DNA of 64,000 nt from Oscillospiraceae bacterium (GCA_017472735.1 JAFUOD010000007.1:62001-126000); one strand, 5' to 3'. Shown: positions 35,442 to 44,614, counted from the stretch's first letter. The notes: generated from the letters alone by a model not told the origin. Numbers and translations are program-made.

Positions 35442-35891
35442 GTGTTACTTCAATTAAGACAGCTCTTTAACAGAGTCGGAGATAAAAAAGAATTAAGTCT
35501 TGAAATCCCCTTAGAGGAATTAGGGGACTACAGCATTATAGGAACATTTATTACGCCGATTTCGCTGAACGGTCAGGTAATGAATCGTGCTGGCGTGGTT
35601 ACACTCGACTACACAATGCGTTTCACCATCCGGCATCTTTGCGACAGATGTCTTAACGAGTTTGATCGTGAATATGTTTTCGATCTGTCACACATATTAG
35701 TCAAAAGCGTCAGTTCAGACAATGACGAATATATCGTGTGCCCCGACAGCACTCTCGATCTTAATGAGTTGGCAATTTCCGATTTACTGTTGCAGCTACC
35801 CACCAAGGTATTGTGCAAGGAGGACTGCAAGGGTCTTTGCCTTAATTGCGGCAAGGATTTAAATGACGGCGATTGCGGATGCTGCGGATAA
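35442..35891 (+). CDS. YceD family (DUF177) protein
   Basis: A 149-residue protein of the YceD family, usually encoded directly before rpmF and linked to 23S rRNA accumulation in other organisms. Two cysteine pairs are visible: RHLCDRCLNEF near residue 66 and a C-terminal CKEDCKGLCLNCGKDL...CGCCG cluster, which may bind zinc. The GTG start at 35442 follows TGAGGTG; an out-of-frame ATG overlaps it. It is cotranscribed with rpmF 49 bp downstream. Family assignment good; the molecular role is not established. Confidence 0.87.
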   Translation: MLLQLRQLFNRVGDKKELSLEIPLEELGDYSIIGTFITPISLNGQVMNRAGVVTLDYTMRFTIRHLCDRCLNEFDREYVFDLSHILVKSVSSDNDEYIVCPDSTLDLNELAISDLLLQLPTKVLCKEDCKGLCLNCGKDLNDGDCGCCG

Positions 35892-35940
35892 GCGGCAGCA
35901 GTAAATTAAAGAATAAAATCTCAAAGAGGAGGTGCCGAAA

Positions 35941-36123
35941 ATGGCAGTACCGAAGAGAAAAGTCTCCAAGGCAAGACGCGACAAGAGACGCTCAAGCGTA
36001 TGGAAGCTTGATGCACCCGCACTTAGCAGATGCTCTAACTGTGGTTCACTTACATCCCCCCACAAGGTATGCAGCAACTGCGGTTTCTACAAGGGCGTTG
36101 AGGTAATCAAGAAGGAAGCTTAA
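35941..36123 (+). CDS. rpmF: 50S ribosomal protein L32
   Basis: A 60-residue ribosomal protein. The opening MAVPKRKVSKARRDKRRSS is typical of L32, and the zinc-binding form is present (CSNCGS and CSNCGF). ATG 35941 follows a strong AGGAGGTG site; an upstream ATG three codons earlier lies inside that site. It follows yceD, as in most bacteria. Unusually for Firmicutes, no plsX follows; a terminator and der come next. Identity firm. Confidence 0.95.
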   Translation: MAVPKRKVSKARRDKRRSSVWKLDAPALSRCSNCGSLTSPHKVCSNCGFYKGVEVIKKEA

Positions 36124-36138
36124 GCTTCTTCAAAATTT

Positions 36139-36168
36139 AGAGGAGGAGTGATCCTTCTCTATTTTTTT
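36139..36168 (+). terminator. Intrinsic terminator after rpmF
   Basis: AGAGGAGGA pairs with TCCTTCTCT (one G-T pair) around GTGA, then A and seven T. Confidence 0.8.
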
Positions 36169-36194
36169 ACAATAATAATGATTTAATATATAGT
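36166..36194 (+). promoter_or_regulatory. Probable promoter for der-plsY-gpsA
   Basis: TTTACA, a 17-bp spacer and TATAGT, just after the rpmF terminator and 17 bp before the der start. The short leader is tight but workable with AAGGGGGA as ribosome-binding site. Confidence 0.45.
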
Positions 36195-36210
36195 AAAGGG
36201 GGACTGCAGT

Positions 36211-37545
36211 ATGGCATTACCCGTTGTTGCAGTTGTAGGACGACCCAATGTAGGCAAGTCTACTCTTTTTAACAAGTTAATAGGTCAGCGCCTCTCTATT
36301 GTTGAGGATACACCGGGTGTTACGCGTGACAGGATCTATGCAAAATGCGAATGGACAGGCCATGAATTCATGCTTGTTGATACCGGAGGTATTGAACCGG
36401 CCAGCGACGACAAGATTTTGGTTCAAATGCGCCGCCAGGCAGAGGTTGCAATCGCCAAAGCCGATGTAATTATTCTTGTAACCGATATAAGAAGCGGTGT
36501 TACCGCCAACGACTATGAAGTAGCTTCAATGTTAATGAAGTCGGGAAAACCGATCGTTTTGTGCGTTAACAAGTGCGATAAGCTAGGCGAACCCGAGCCT
36601 GAGTTCTATGAATTTTATAACTTAGGACTTGGGGACCCTATTGAAGTTTCATCTGTTCACGGATTTGGTACGGGCGACCTTTTGGATGAAGTTATCAAAA
36701 ACTTCCCCGAAGAAGCTGAAACCGAGGAAGAGGATGACCACATTAAGGTTGCTGTTATCGGTAAGCCTAATGTAGGCAAGTCCTCGCTTATAAACTGCAT
36801 TGCAGGTGAAGAACGCGTTATTGTTTCGGATATTGCAGGAACTACCCGTGACGCTACTGACACCGTTATCGAAAATGAAAACGGCAAGTATGTATTTATT
36901 GACACGGCAGGTATCCGTAAAAAGTCAAAGGTGCTCGAAAGCATCGAGCATTACAGCGTCTTGCGTTCTTACATGGCTGTTGACAGAGCTGATGTTGCGG
37001 TTATAGTAATTGATGCTGCCGTCGGCTTTACCGAGCAGGACTCTAAGGTGGCAGGTTATGCACACGAACAAGGAAAAGCATGTATTGTTGCTGTTAACAA
37101 GTGGGACGCTATTGAAAAAGAAACGAATACCATGAAAGAGTTTTCCGAAGACTTAAAAACAAATCTTGGATTTATGGATTACGTTCCTTTTATCTTTGTT
37201 TCTGCAAAAACAGGTCAAAGAGTAAATAAGCTTTTCGAGTTAATTAATTTTGTTTATGCTAATAATTCCATGCGTATCTCTACAGGCAAGCTGAATGATA
37301 TTTTGGCATATGCTACAAGCCGTGTTCAGCCTCCCTCAGATAAAGGCAAGCGCTTAAAGATCTATTACATGACTCAACCCACAACCAATCCGCCTACTTT
37401 TGTAACATTTGTAAATTCGATGGATCTGTTCCACTTCTCATACAGAAGATATTTAGAAAATCAGATTCGTGAAGTTTTCGGCGGACTTGAAGGCACCCCT
37501 ATACGCTTCATTGTTCGTGAACGCGACAATACCGACACAAAGTAG
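36211..37545 (+). CDS. der: Ribosome biogenesis GTPase Der (EngA)
   Basis: An essential double GTPase needed for 50S subunit assembly. The 444-residue protein has two G domains: GRPNVGKST (residues 10-18), DTPGVTRDR, NKCD in the first; GKPNVGKSS near 186, DIAGTTRDATDT, NKWD in the second; then a C-terminal KH-like domain. Length and domain order are normal. RBS AAGGGGGA. It stands before plsY and gpsA, an arrangement seen in several Firmicutes. Identity firm. Confidence 0.97.
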   Translation: MALPVVAVVGRPNVGKSTLFNKLIGQRLSIVEDTPGVTRDRIYAKCEWTGHEFMLVDTGGIEPASDDKILVQMRRQAEVAIAKADVIILVTDIRSGVTANDYEVASMLMKSGKPIVLCVNKCDKLGEPEPEFYEFYNLGLGDPIEVSSVHGFGTGDLLDEVIKNFPEEAETEEEDDHIKVAVIGKPNVGKSSLINCIAGEERVIVSDIAGTTRDATDTVIENENGKYVFIDTAGIRKKSKVLESIEHYSVLRSYMAVDRADVAVIVIDAAVGFTEQDSKVAGYAHEQGKACIVAVNKWDAIEKETNTMKEFSEDLKTNLGFMDYVPFIFVSAKTGQRVNKLFELINFVYANNSMRISTGKLNDILAYATSRVQPPSDKGKRLKIYYMTQPTTNPPTFVTFVNSMDLFHFSYRRYLENQIREVFGGLEGTPIRFIVRERDNTDTK

Positions 37546-37562
37546 CGAAAGGAAGTATCTTT

Positions 37563-38231
37563 ACGTTTTATATCGCTCTTATCATCATTATAATCTTTTC
37601 TTATATTATAGGAAGTCTAAACTCAGCAATTATTGCGACCTTCTTTGTCTCGGGCAAGGATATAAGAGACTATGGCAGCAAAAACGCAGGCCTTACTAAT
37701 GTTTACCGTTGCTTTGGCAAAACAGCCGCTGCTTTAACGCTTGCGTTCGACCTGCTTAAGGGCTTTTTGGTTATACTTGCAGCGCGTCTGCCTTTTGTTT
37801 TCGGCTTGCTTTCAGGCGAGGAGTACGATGTCTTAACTGTTTGCGGCATTGCAACACTGTGTGCGATCATCGGTCATTCTTATCCTGTTTTTTATGGATT
37901 CAAGGGTGGAAAGGGGATTCTTATTGCCGCAGTATGTATGCTTGCAACCGACCCTGCTGTGTTTTTATGCGAATTTTTGATCTTTGTTATAGTAGTTGCA
38001 TTAAGCAGATATATTTCGCTTGGCTCAATTGCTTGCTGTATAGGTTACCCGCTGTTTACATTTTTGTGGCAAGCATTCTTGGCGCCAATGTTTGGCTTGC
38101 AATATAACAGCATTATTTTGCACGTTGTTTTAGCGGCGCTTGCAGGTCTTTTCTGCTTCTTGCGTCATTTGCCAAATGTAAAAAGGCTTATAAATCACGA
38201 AGAAAACAAGTTCGCTATAAGAAAAGATTAA
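37563..38231 (+). CDS. plsY: Acyl-phosphate:glycerol-3-phosphate acyltransferase PlsY, with an apparent ACG start
   Basis: First acylation of glycerol 3-phosphate in the PlsX-PlsY route. The conserved PlsY motifs are all present: GSLNSAIIA near residue 17, GSKNAGLTNVYR near 40 and HSYPVFYGFKGGKG near 105, with about five membrane segments and a normal total of about 222 residues. The conserved N-terminus has no ATG, GTG or TTG in frame: the frame opens at 37521 and the first such codon is TTG 37767, deep inside the domain. ACG 37563 lies 9 bp after GAAAGGA and gives a typical N-terminus, so I take it as the start. ATC 37557 is the alternative. A sequence error cannot be excluded. Identity firm; start uncertain. 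Confidence 0.85.
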   Translation, partial: TFYIALIIIIIFSYIIGSLNSAIIATFFVSGKDIRDYGSKNAGLTNVYRCFGKTAAALTLAFDLLKGFLVILAARLPFVFGLLSGEEYDVLTVCGIATLCAIIGHSYPVFYGFKGGKGILIAAVCMLATDPAVFLCEFLIFVIVVALSRYISLGSIACCIGYPLFTFLWQAFLAPMFGLQYNSIILHVVLAALAGLFCFLRHLPNVKRLINHEENKFAIRKD

Positions 38232-38262
38232 CACTGTTTATCCTTTAGAAAGGATGTTGACT

Positions 38263-39246
38263 ATGCTCAAAATTGCAATACTCGGCTCTGGCGGCTTTGG
38301 TCTGGCTCTTGCTGCATCATGCGATAGATTAGGACACGAAGTAACCGTATGGAGTGCTTTTAAAGATGAAATCGACACTCTTGAACGAACCCGTGAATTG
38401 CGTGCAAAGCTCCCCGGAATCACTATTCCAAAGACTATTGCCCTAACAACTGACATCTCATGCATTTCCGGCAAGGATATTGTTTTGGTCGGAATACCCT
38501 CAAAATTTGTTCGCGAGGTCTGCAACAGCGCAAAGCCTTATCTTAACAAAGAAACAATAATTGTCAGCACAGCCAAGGGGTTAGAGGATGATTCACTTAA
38601 AAGAATGTCCGAAGTCATTTCCGAGGTTATGCCCGAAAATAAAATCGTTGCGCTCACAGGTCCCTCACATGCCGAAGAACTTGGAAAGGGAATACCGACA
38701 GCCGTGGTTGTTGCATGCGATGATACCGAGGTTGCTAAGCTCATTCAAAAAGCCTTCTCCGATAAGGCTTTGCGTCTTTATGTAAATAACGACGTGATTG
38801 GAAGCGAGGTTGGCGGTGCGGTTAAAAATGTTATTGCTCTTTGCTGCGGTGTTGCCGAAGGCTTGGGTCTTGGAGATAACACCAAAGCGGCAATCATGAC
38901 CCGTGGCTTGAATGAGATTACTCGCCTTGGCGTTGCAATGGGCGGCAAACCCGATACATTTTACGGCCTTGCCGGCATGGGCGATTTGGTTGTGACCTGT
39001 ACAAGTATGCATTCAAGAAATATGAGAGCGGGTATTTTGATCGGGCAGGGAATCCCTCCGCAAGAGGCTGTTCAGCAAATCGGCACAGTCGAGGGTTATG
39101 CCTGTGCAAATGCAACCTTAGCGCTCGCAGATAAATATAAAATTGATATGCCTATTACGAGAGAGATTAACAAAATCCTTTTTGAAGGCAAAAACCCTAA
39201 AGAAGCCTTGAATGAACTTATGCTTCGACCTTATGTAGCAGAATGA
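38263..39246 (+). CDS. gpsA: Glycerol-3-phosphate dehydrogenase (NAD(P)+)
   Basis: Reduces dihydroxyacetone phosphate to sn-glycerol 3-phosphate, the substrate of PlsY just upstream. The 327-residue protein has the N-terminal dinucleotide fold (ILGSGGFGLALAA), LTGPSHAEEL, the catalytic lysine in GGAVKNVIALCCGVAEGLGLGDN, and a C-terminal helical domain ending with KNPKEALNELMLR. ATG 38263 is favoured, with AAAGGA 9 bp upstream; ATG 38254 lies inside that site. It closes the der-plsY-gpsA operon and ends at a terminator. Identity firm. Confidence 0.96.
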   Translation: MLKIAILGSGGFGLALAASCDRLGHEVTVWSAFKDEIDTLERTRELRAKLPGITIPKTIALTTDISCISGKDIVLVGIPSKFVREVCNSAKPYLNKETIIVSTAKGLEDDSLKRMSEVISEVMPENKIVALTGPSHAEELGKGIPTAVVVACDDTEVAKLIQKAFSDKALRLYVNNDVIGSEVGGAVKNVIALCCGVAEGLGLGDNTKAAIMTRGLNEITRLGVAMGGKPDTFYGLAGMGDLVVTCTSMHSRNMRAGILIGQGIPPQEAVQQIGTVEGYACANATLALADKYKIDMPITREINKILFEGKNPKEALNELMLRPYVAE

Positions 39247-39252
39247 CCTTTG

Positions 39253-39283
39253 ACCCCGACTTAAAAATCGGGGTTTATTTTTT
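39253..39283 (+). terminator. Intrinsic terminator after gpsA
   Basis: ACCCCGA pairs with TCGGGGT around an A-rich 8-nt loop, followed by TTATTTTTT. Confidence 0.85.
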
Positions 39284-39337
39284 GCAAAAATCTTTGTTTT
39301 GTATTTACTTTTTCTGCGATTTATTGTATTATATTAT

Positions 39338-39346
39338 TGGTATAAT
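39338..39346 (+). promoter_or_regulatory. Extended -10 promoter for the pyrH operon
   Basis: TGgTATAAT lies 29 bp before the pyrH start; no clear -35 box at 17 bp. The extended -10 and the place after a terminator support it. Confidence 0.5.
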
Positions 39347-39374
39347 ATGAAATGATAAATTTCGGAGGATGTTT

Positions 39375-40079
39375 ATGAAACCTGTTTATAAAAGAGTGCT
39401 TTTAAAACTCAGTGGAGAAGCACTTGCCGGTGATAAAAAGACCGGACTTAATTATGACGAGATAACAAAGATCTGCCAAAGCATTAAAAAATGTTACGAT
39501 GCAGGTGTAGAGCTTGCAATTGTTGTTGGCGGCGGCAACTTTTGGAGAGGACGTTCGAGCGGCGCTATGGACAGAACCAGAGCCGACCACATTGGTATGC
39601 TTGCAACTGCAATGAACGCCTTAGCTGTTGCAGATGTTTTAGAATCATTAGGTGTAGAAGTGAGAGTTCAGACCGCTATTTCCATGCAGCAAATAGCTGA
39701 GCCTTACATCAGAAACCGAGCTGTAAGACATCTCGAAAAAGGCAGAGTAGTCATTTTTGGATGCGGCACTGGAAATCCTTTCTTCTCGACAGACACGGCT
39801 TCTTCGTTAAGAGCAGCCGAAATTGAAGCAGACGTTATGCTTAAAGCGACAATGGTTGACGGTGTTTACGATAAGGATCCTCATAAGTATCCAGATGCTG
39901 TTAAATACGAAACCTTGGACCTTGATGAAGTTTTAGTTAAGCATTTAGCTGTTATGGACAGCACATCTGCCGCAATGTGCAAGGACAACAATATCCCGAT
40001 AATTGTGTTTAACCTCTCCCGTCCCGACAATATCTATGATGCTGTAATGGGCAAAAACATAGGAACCTTAGTTAAGTAA
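39375..40079 (+). CDS. pyrH: UMP kinase
   Basis: Phosphorylates UMP to UDP. The 234-residue amino-acid-kinase-fold protein starts [14 protein letters not shown], then [27 protein letters not shown] and a [19 protein letters not shown] block that are diagnostic. ATG 39375 sits 6 bp after CGGAGG; the ATG at 39369 overlaps that site. It leads the pyrH-frr-uppS-cdsA-dxr-rseP-ispG-polC run. In most Firmicutes rpsB-tsf precede pyrH; here they lie downstream of polC. Identity firm. Confidence 0.96.
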   Translation: MKPVYKRVLLKLSGEALAGDKKTGLNYDEITKICQSIKKCYDAGVELAIVVGGGNFWRGRSSGAMDRTRADHIGMLATAMNALAVADVLESLGVEVRVQTAISMQQIAEPYIRNRAVRHLEKGRVVIFGCGTGNPFFSTDTASSLRAAEIEADVMLKATMVDGVYDKDPHKYPDAVKYETLDLDEVLVKHLAVMDSTSAAMCKDNNIPIIVFNLSRPDNIYDAVMGKNIGTLVK

Positions 40080-40107
40080 TTTATATATTGAAAGGAAGAA
40101 TTGTGTT

Positions 40108-40662
40108 ATGAAAGAAGTATTGAACGTTGCAAAGGAAAAAATGGAAAAGACTTTAAAGGTCTTGGGCAGTGACTTTGCTGCTATCAGAGCCGGTAGAGCT
40201 AACCCCGCAGTTTTGGACAGAATCACCGTTGACTATTACGGAACTCCTACACCCATTCAGCAGATGGCTGCAATCTCAGTATCCGATGCAAGAATTTTGG
40301 TTATTCAGCCTTGGGATAAATCTACACTTAAGTCTATTGAAAAAGCTATTCAGGCAAGTGATCTGGGAATCAATCCCGCTAACGACGGCACAGTTATTCG
40401 CTTGACTTTCCCTCAGCTTACCGAGGAAAGACGTAAAGAGCTTTCTAAGGATATTAAAAAGCTTGGTGAAGAAGCTAAGGTTGCTATCCGTTCAATCAGA
40501 CGTGATGCTAACGACAAAATTAAAACAATGAAGAAGAATTCCGAAATTACCGAAGATGATGTTAAGAACTTCGACAAGGACATTCAGAAGCTTACCGACA
40601 AGTATGTTGGTTTCATTGATGATGCTGTTTCCGCTAAGGAAAAAGAGATCATGTCTATCTAA
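40108..40662 (+). CDS. frr: Ribosome recycling factor
   Basis: Releases the ribosome from mRNA after termination, with EF-G. The 184-residue protein has the three-helix bundle with [19 protein letters not shown] and the C-terminal [10 protein letters not shown]-type region (here [12 protein letters not shown]), which are standard. AAAGGAAG precedes the ATG. It follows pyrH by 28 bp. Length normal; identity firm. Confidence 0.96.
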   Translation: MKEVLNVAKEKMEKTLKVLGSDFAAIRAGRANPAVLDRITVDYYGTPTPIQQMAAISVSDARILVIQPWDKSTLKSIEKAIQASDLGINPANDGTVIRLTFPQLTEERRKELSKDIKKLGEEAKVAIRSIRRDANDKIKTMKKNSEITEDDVKNFDKDIQKLTDKYVGFIDDAVSAKEKEIMSI

Positions 40663-40686
40663 GACATATAGGTAACAAAAAATACT

Positions 40687-40717
40687 TGAGCTCTTAGGTA
40701 ACAAACCATAGAGCTCA
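40687..40717 (+). terminator. Possible attenuator hairpin between frr and uppS
   Basis: TGAGCTCTTAGG pairs with CCATAGAGCTCA around a 7-nt loop with two central mismatches. Only a weak T-rich tract (TTATTTG) follows, so read-through to uppS is expected. Confidence 0.4.
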
Positions 40718-40744
40718 TTATTTGTAATTGCTGAGGTAAATGGC

Positions 40745-41473
40745 TTGATTAACAACACTCCACACGACAATATGATAATTCCCACTCACGTTGCTTTTAT
40801 AATGGACGGAAACGGCAGATGGGCGCAAAAGCGTGGCTTAAAGCGTACAGAGGGGCACAAAAAAGGCTCTGAATCTTTAAAACAGCTTATAAAAGATATT
40901 AACAGGCTTGGAATTAAGTATGCAACTTTTTACGCCTTTTCAACCGAAAACTGGAAGCGTCCGGATGACGAGGTCTCAACGCTAATGCGCTTGTTCGAGG
41001 ATTATATCGATGAGCTTATGGCAAGTGCCGATAAGGCAGGGAACTCGCGTATACGCTTTGCAGGAGACCGCGGGCGGCTTTCTGAAAGCCTTAAAAGCAA
41101 AATGGCGGAATGTGAAGAAGCAAGCAAGGATAACACAGGTCTTTGTGTAACGATCGCCGTAAATTACGGCGGAAAAGATGAGCTGGCACATGCGGCTCGT
41201 GAAATTGCACGCTTAACAAATGAAGGTTATTTGACCTTGGAAAAAATTACTCCCGAGCTAATAGACTCGCTTTTATATACCTCAGGTATCCCCGAGGTTG
41301 ACCTTTTGATAAGAACGGGCGGAGAGCAGCGTCTTAGCAACTTTTTAATTTGGCAGTCGGCATATGCCGAGCTTTATTTTACCGATACTCTTTGGCCCGA
41401 TTTCAAAAATAAGCATTTAATTCTGGCAATTGAAGAATTCTCACGAAGAAACAGAAGATTTGGTGGTCTGTAA
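40745..41473 (+). CDS. uppS: Isoprenyl transferase (undecaprenyl diphosphate synthase)
   Basis: Makes the C55 carrier lipid for cell-wall synthesis from IPP and a farnesyl starter. The 242-residue cis-prenyltransferase has HVAFIMDGNGRWA (catalytic aspartate) near residue 15, then GHKKGSESL, the FSTENWKRP block and LLIRTGGEQRLSNFLIWQSAYAEL. The TTG start follows TGAGGT at a suitable distance; ATG 40772 nine codons later is possible. cdsA begins right after its stop. Its substrates come from the MEP enzymes encoded nearby. Identity firm. Confidence 0.94.
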   Translation: MINNTPHDNMIIPTHVAFIMDGNGRWAQKRGLKRTEGHKKGSESLKQLIKDINRLGIKYATFYAFSTENWKRPDDEVSTLMRLFEDYIDELMASADKAGNSRIRFAGDRGRLSESLKSKMAECEEASKDNTGLCVTIAVNYGGKDELAHAAREIARLTNEGYLTLEKITPELIDSLLYTSGIPEVDLLIRTGGEQRLSNFLIWQSAYAELYFTDTLWPDFKNKHLILAIEEFSRRNRRFGGL

Positions 41474-42289
41474 ATGAAAACTCGAATAATTTCGGCTGCA
41501 GTTGCAATTGTTTTACTTGCAGCAGTGCTATTTCTACACACAACAATTATTTTGAATATTGCCTTGGCTGTTATCGGTGCATTAATGGTCTACGAGGTTA
41601 TTAACGCAGCAGGCTGTAAAAAGCAATTGTTGGTTATGTTACCGTCAATAGCTTTGGTGGTGTTTGTTCCTATTGCCGCTAGATTTTACAACGGTTACAT
41701 ACTTTATTTATCTGCCGCATTTTTATATATCGTAATCTGTATGGCAGCATCATTTAAGTATCATTCTCTTGTAAATATCGAAACGGTTTACCTTATCATC
41801 ACCGAAACCTTATTGACAGGAACATCCATGCTTTCTCTTGCGCTGATTGAAAAGTATTGCGGAACCATTGCTATCCATTATCTCATCCTTACGTTATGCG
41901 GCGCATGGTTTGCTGATACCGGCGCTTATTTTGTCGGTACGCTTTTCGGCAAGCACAAGCTTTGCCCCGAGATTTCACCTAAAAAGACTGTTGAAGGTCT
42001 TATGGGCGGATTTATTGCAAATGCAGTTTTGTTTATTGTTTACGGTATGATCTTCTTAAAACCTCACGGCGCACCAAATTATTTGCTTTTGGCTTTAATG
42101 GGTGTTATGTGTGCGGTTTTGGGCGTTATCGGCGACTTAAGTGCCTCGCTTATTAAGCGCAAGTATGGCATTAAAGACTTTGGCAACTTAATGCCCGGTC
42201 ATGGCGGAGCGATGGACAGATTTGACAGCGTGGTTTATGTTGCACCTTTCATGGCAATTTGTCTTACTCAGCTCACAGTTGTCGTATAA
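41474..42289 (+). CDS. cdsA: Phosphatidate cytidylyltransferase
   Basis: Converts phosphatidic acid and CTP into CDP-diacylglycerol for phospholipid synthesis. The 271-residue membrane protein has about seven to eight hydrophobic segments and the C-terminal family signature (LGVIGDLSASLIKRKYGIKDFGNLMPGHGG), with its conserved aspartates. Earlier, SPKKTVEGLMGG matches the family. It starts directly after the uppS stop, coupled, with its ribosome-binding site inside uppS. Identity firm. Confidence 0.95.
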   Translation: MKTRIISAAVAIVLLAAVLFLHTTIILNIALAVIGALMVYEVINAAGCKKQLLVMLPSIALVVFVPIAARFYNGYILYLSAAFLYIVICMAASFKYHSLVNIETVYLIITETLLTGTSMLSLALIEKYCGTIAIHYLILTLCGAWFADTGAYFVGTLFGKHKLCPEISPKKTVEGLMGGFIANAVLFIVYGMIFLKPHGAPNYLLLALMGVMCAVLGVIGDLSASLIKRKYGIKDFGNLMPGHGGAMDRFDSVVYVAPFMAICLTQLTVVV

Positions 42290-42316
42290 TTATATTTTTA
42301 ATATTTCAGCCTATTC

Positions 42317-42340
42317 GGGGTAACTTTTGTTATCCCTTTT
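42317..42340 (+). terminator. Possible weak terminator between cdsA and dxr
   Basis: GGGGTAAC pairs with GTTATCCC (one G-T) around TTTT, then TTTTATG. The 86-bp gap is the longest in this operon, so partial termination is plausible. Confidence 0.5.
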
Positions 42341-42375
42341 ATGCTTTATAAAATCCATATTCAGGAGGGGACAAA

Positions 42376-43527
42376 GTGAAAAGCATTTCAATTCTCGGTT
42401 CAACCGGCTCAATCGGCACCCAAGCGTTAGAGGTTGCACGTATGCATAATCTTAAAGTTGTCGGTCTCGCCGCACGTTCAAACGCCGAAAAGCTGCTTGA
42501 ACAAATCAACGAGTTTTCTCCTAAATATGTTTGCATATTTGATACCGATAGTGCGGTATACTTAAAAGAGCAGCTTGCAGGAAAAAATGTTGAGGTCTGT
42601 TCGGGGATGGACGGACTTTGCAAAATCGCCTCGCTAAAAGAGGCCGACATTGTTTTAAACAGCGTTGTAGGCATGGTTGGTCTTCGTCCCACACTAGCGG
42701 CAATTGAAGCGGGCAAGGATATTGCGCTCGCAAATAAAGAAACCTTGGTTTCAGGCGGCAAGCTTGTAATGAATTCAGCCAAAGAAAAAGGCGTTAAGAT
42801 ATACCCTGTTGACAGTGAACATTCTGCAATCTTTCAATCTCTTCAGGGAAGCAAGCGCTCTCAGCTTCAAAAGATAATTCTAACGGCATCGGGCGGGCCT
42901 TTCTTTGGCAAAACAAAAGAGGAACTTTGCGATGTTACGCTTAAAGACGCTCTTAATCACCCGAATTGGTCGATGGGTAATAAAATAACTATTGACTCTG
43001 CTACACTTATGAACAAGGGCTTAGAGTTTATTGAGGCTATGTGGCTTTTCGATGTTTCACCTGAAATGATTGAGATTGTCGTCCACCGCGAGAGCGTTAT
43101 TCACTCGGCTGTTGAATTTGATGACGGCGCAGTTATCGCTGAGCTCGGTGTACCCGATATGAAAATACCTATTCAGTATGCAATCTTATATCCCGAGCGT
43201 TTAAAATGCCCCACAAAGCATCTCTCTTTAACAGATTACGGCACACTGACTTTCTATAAACCCGATTTTGACACTTTCGACTGCCTAAGCGCATGTGTTC
43301 GTGCGGCATCAATCGGCGGTACGGCTCCTGCCATTGTAAACGGAGCTAACGAAGAAGCTGTTTCAGCGTTCATTAATGGCAAAATTAAGTTCTTAGAGAT
43401 CGGCAGACTTGTAAAAGGCGCACTTGATTCGCTGGAAGCATCTGAGATCAACACGCTCGATGACGTTCTTTCAGCCGATTCGAAGGCAAGAGAATACGTT
43501 ATAAATCGAATTAATTCACTTAATTAG
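42376..43527 (+). CDS. dxr: 1-deoxy-D-xylulose-5-phosphate reductoisomerase
   Basis: Second MEP-pathway step: DXP to MEP with NADPH. The 383-residue protein has the cofactor motif ILGSTGSIGTQALEV at residues 5-19, DSEHSAIFQSLQG and TASGGPF near 150-180, MGNKITIDSATLMNKGLE and ESVIHSAVEF in the catalytic domain. GTG start with AGGAGGGG upstream. The rseP gene follows 13 bp later and ispG after it. Length normal; identity firm. Confidence 0.96.
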   Translation: MKSISILGSTGSIGTQALEVARMHNLKVVGLAARSNAEKLLEQINEFSPKYVCIFDTDSAVYLKEQLAGKNVEVCSGMDGLCKIASLKEADIVLNSVVGMVGLRPTLAAIEAGKDIALANKETLVSGGKLVMNSAKEKGVKIYPVDSEHSAIFQSLQGSKRSQLQKIILTASGGPFFGKTKEELCDVTLKDALNHPNWSMGNKITIDSATLMNKGLEFIEAMWLFDVSPEMIEIVVHRESVIHSAVEFDDGAVIAELGVPDMKIPIQYAILYPERLKCPTKHLSLTDYGTLTFYKPDFDTFDCLSACVRAASIGGTAPAIVNGANEEAVSAFINGKIKFLEIGRLVKGALDSLEASEINTLDDVLSADSKAREYVINRINSLN

Positions 43528-43540
43528 CGGAGGTTTAGTC

Positions 43541-44596
43541 TTGGTTATTGTTTATATTCTTGTTGCAGTTTTAATTTTCGGACTGATAATTTTAATTCAC
43601 GAATTTGGCCACTTTACCGTTGCTAAAGCTTGCGGCATTAAAGTTAACGAATTTGCTATCGGCATGGGCCCCAAGCTTTTAAGCTTCGGCAAAGGCGAGA
43701 CAAAGTTTTCACTCAGGGCAATACCCATGGGCGGATATGTCTCGATGGAGGGCGAGGATGAGGAAAGCCCCGACCCTCGTGCTTTTAACAGAAAAAAAGT
43801 GTGGCAAAGGCTTTTGGTTGTGCTTGCAGGCGCCGCAATGAACCTTATTTTAGGGTTTGTAATTTTGATTATTGTAACCTCGTTTAGCGATGCAATTATT
43901 ACAACACAAATTGCAAAGTTTGAATCTGATGATGCCGTTTCTCACCAAACAGGTCTTGAACCGGGGGATGAGATAATCAAGGTAAACGGCATGAACGTTT
44001 ATTGCGATACTGATATTTCTTACCAGTTCCAGACTGATGAGGACTTGACCTTTGAAATGACGGTTATAAGAAACGGTGAAAAGGTGATTTTGCCTGCCGT
44101 TCAGTTTTCTTCTACTCAGCTTGAGGACGGTACCAACGCCCTGCACATTGACTTCTTTGTAGTGGGTGAAAAGGTAAATCCCTTGTCAGTTATCGAGTAT
44201 TCTTCAAAGAAGTTCGTTTCGGTCGCCAGAATGATCTGGCTATCATTAAGAGACTTGATCACCGGAAAATACGGTCTTAACGATCTATCGGGCCCTGTAG
44301 GTATTGTAGGCGCAATCGGAGACGTAGTGGGCTCAACCCAGCAGGGCGTTCCCTTTGCGGATATGATTGCAAATCTTGCTTCTTTTGTTGTTTTTATAAC
44401 CATAAACGTTGGTATATTCAATCTTTTACCTATCCCTGCTCTTGATGGCTCTCGTGCAATATTCCTCATTATCGAGGGTATAAGACGCAAGCCCCTAAAG
44501 CCTCAGGTCGAGGGTATGATTCACATGATCGGCATGATTCTTTTACTTGGCTTGATGATTGTTGTGACGATCTCAGACATTTTTAAACTGTTTTAA
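43541..44596 (+). CDS. rseP: Site-2 metalloprotease RseP
   Basis: Intramembrane zinc protease that cuts membrane-bound regulators. The 351-residue protein has HEFGHF (HExxH) at about residue 21, an FAIGMGPKLLSF segment, one PDZ domain (about 125-200, GLEPGDEIIKVNG) and a second zinc region NLLPIPALDGSR (LDG) near 295, with four membrane segments. TTG start after GCGGAGG. Cotranscribed with dxr and ispG. The substrate (often an anti-sigma factor) is not seen in the window. Identity firm. Confidence 0.94.
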   Translation: MVIVYILVAVLIFGLIILIHEFGHFTVAKACGIKVNEFAIGMGPKLLSFGKGETKFSLRAIPMGGYVSMEGEDEESPDPRAFNRKKVWQRLLVVLAGAAMNLILGFVILIIVTSFSDAIITTQIAKFESDDAVSHQTGLEPGDEIIKVNGMNVYCDTDISYQFQTDEDLTFEMTVIRNGEKVILPAVQFSSTQLEDGTNALHIDFFVVGEKVNPLSVIEYSSKKFVSVARMIWLSLRDLITGKYGLNDLSGPVGIVGAIGDVVGSTQQGVPFADMIANLASFVVFITINVGIFNLLPIPALDGSRAIFLIIEGIRRKPLKPQVEGMIHMIGMILLLGLMIVVTISDIFKLF

Positions 44597-44614
44597 TTTT
44601 AGAAAGAGTTTTAT

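Noticed and set aside
37470-37570. Programmed -1 frameshift from der into plsY to supply a start
   Set aside because: The plsY frame is closed by a stop at 37518-37520, so only a slip between there and the der stop would work, and no classical slippery heptamer with a downstream structure is seen.
40668-40705. Direct repeat TAGGTAACAAA between frr and uppS
   Set aside because: Two short copies only, better explained by chance and the nearby hairpin.
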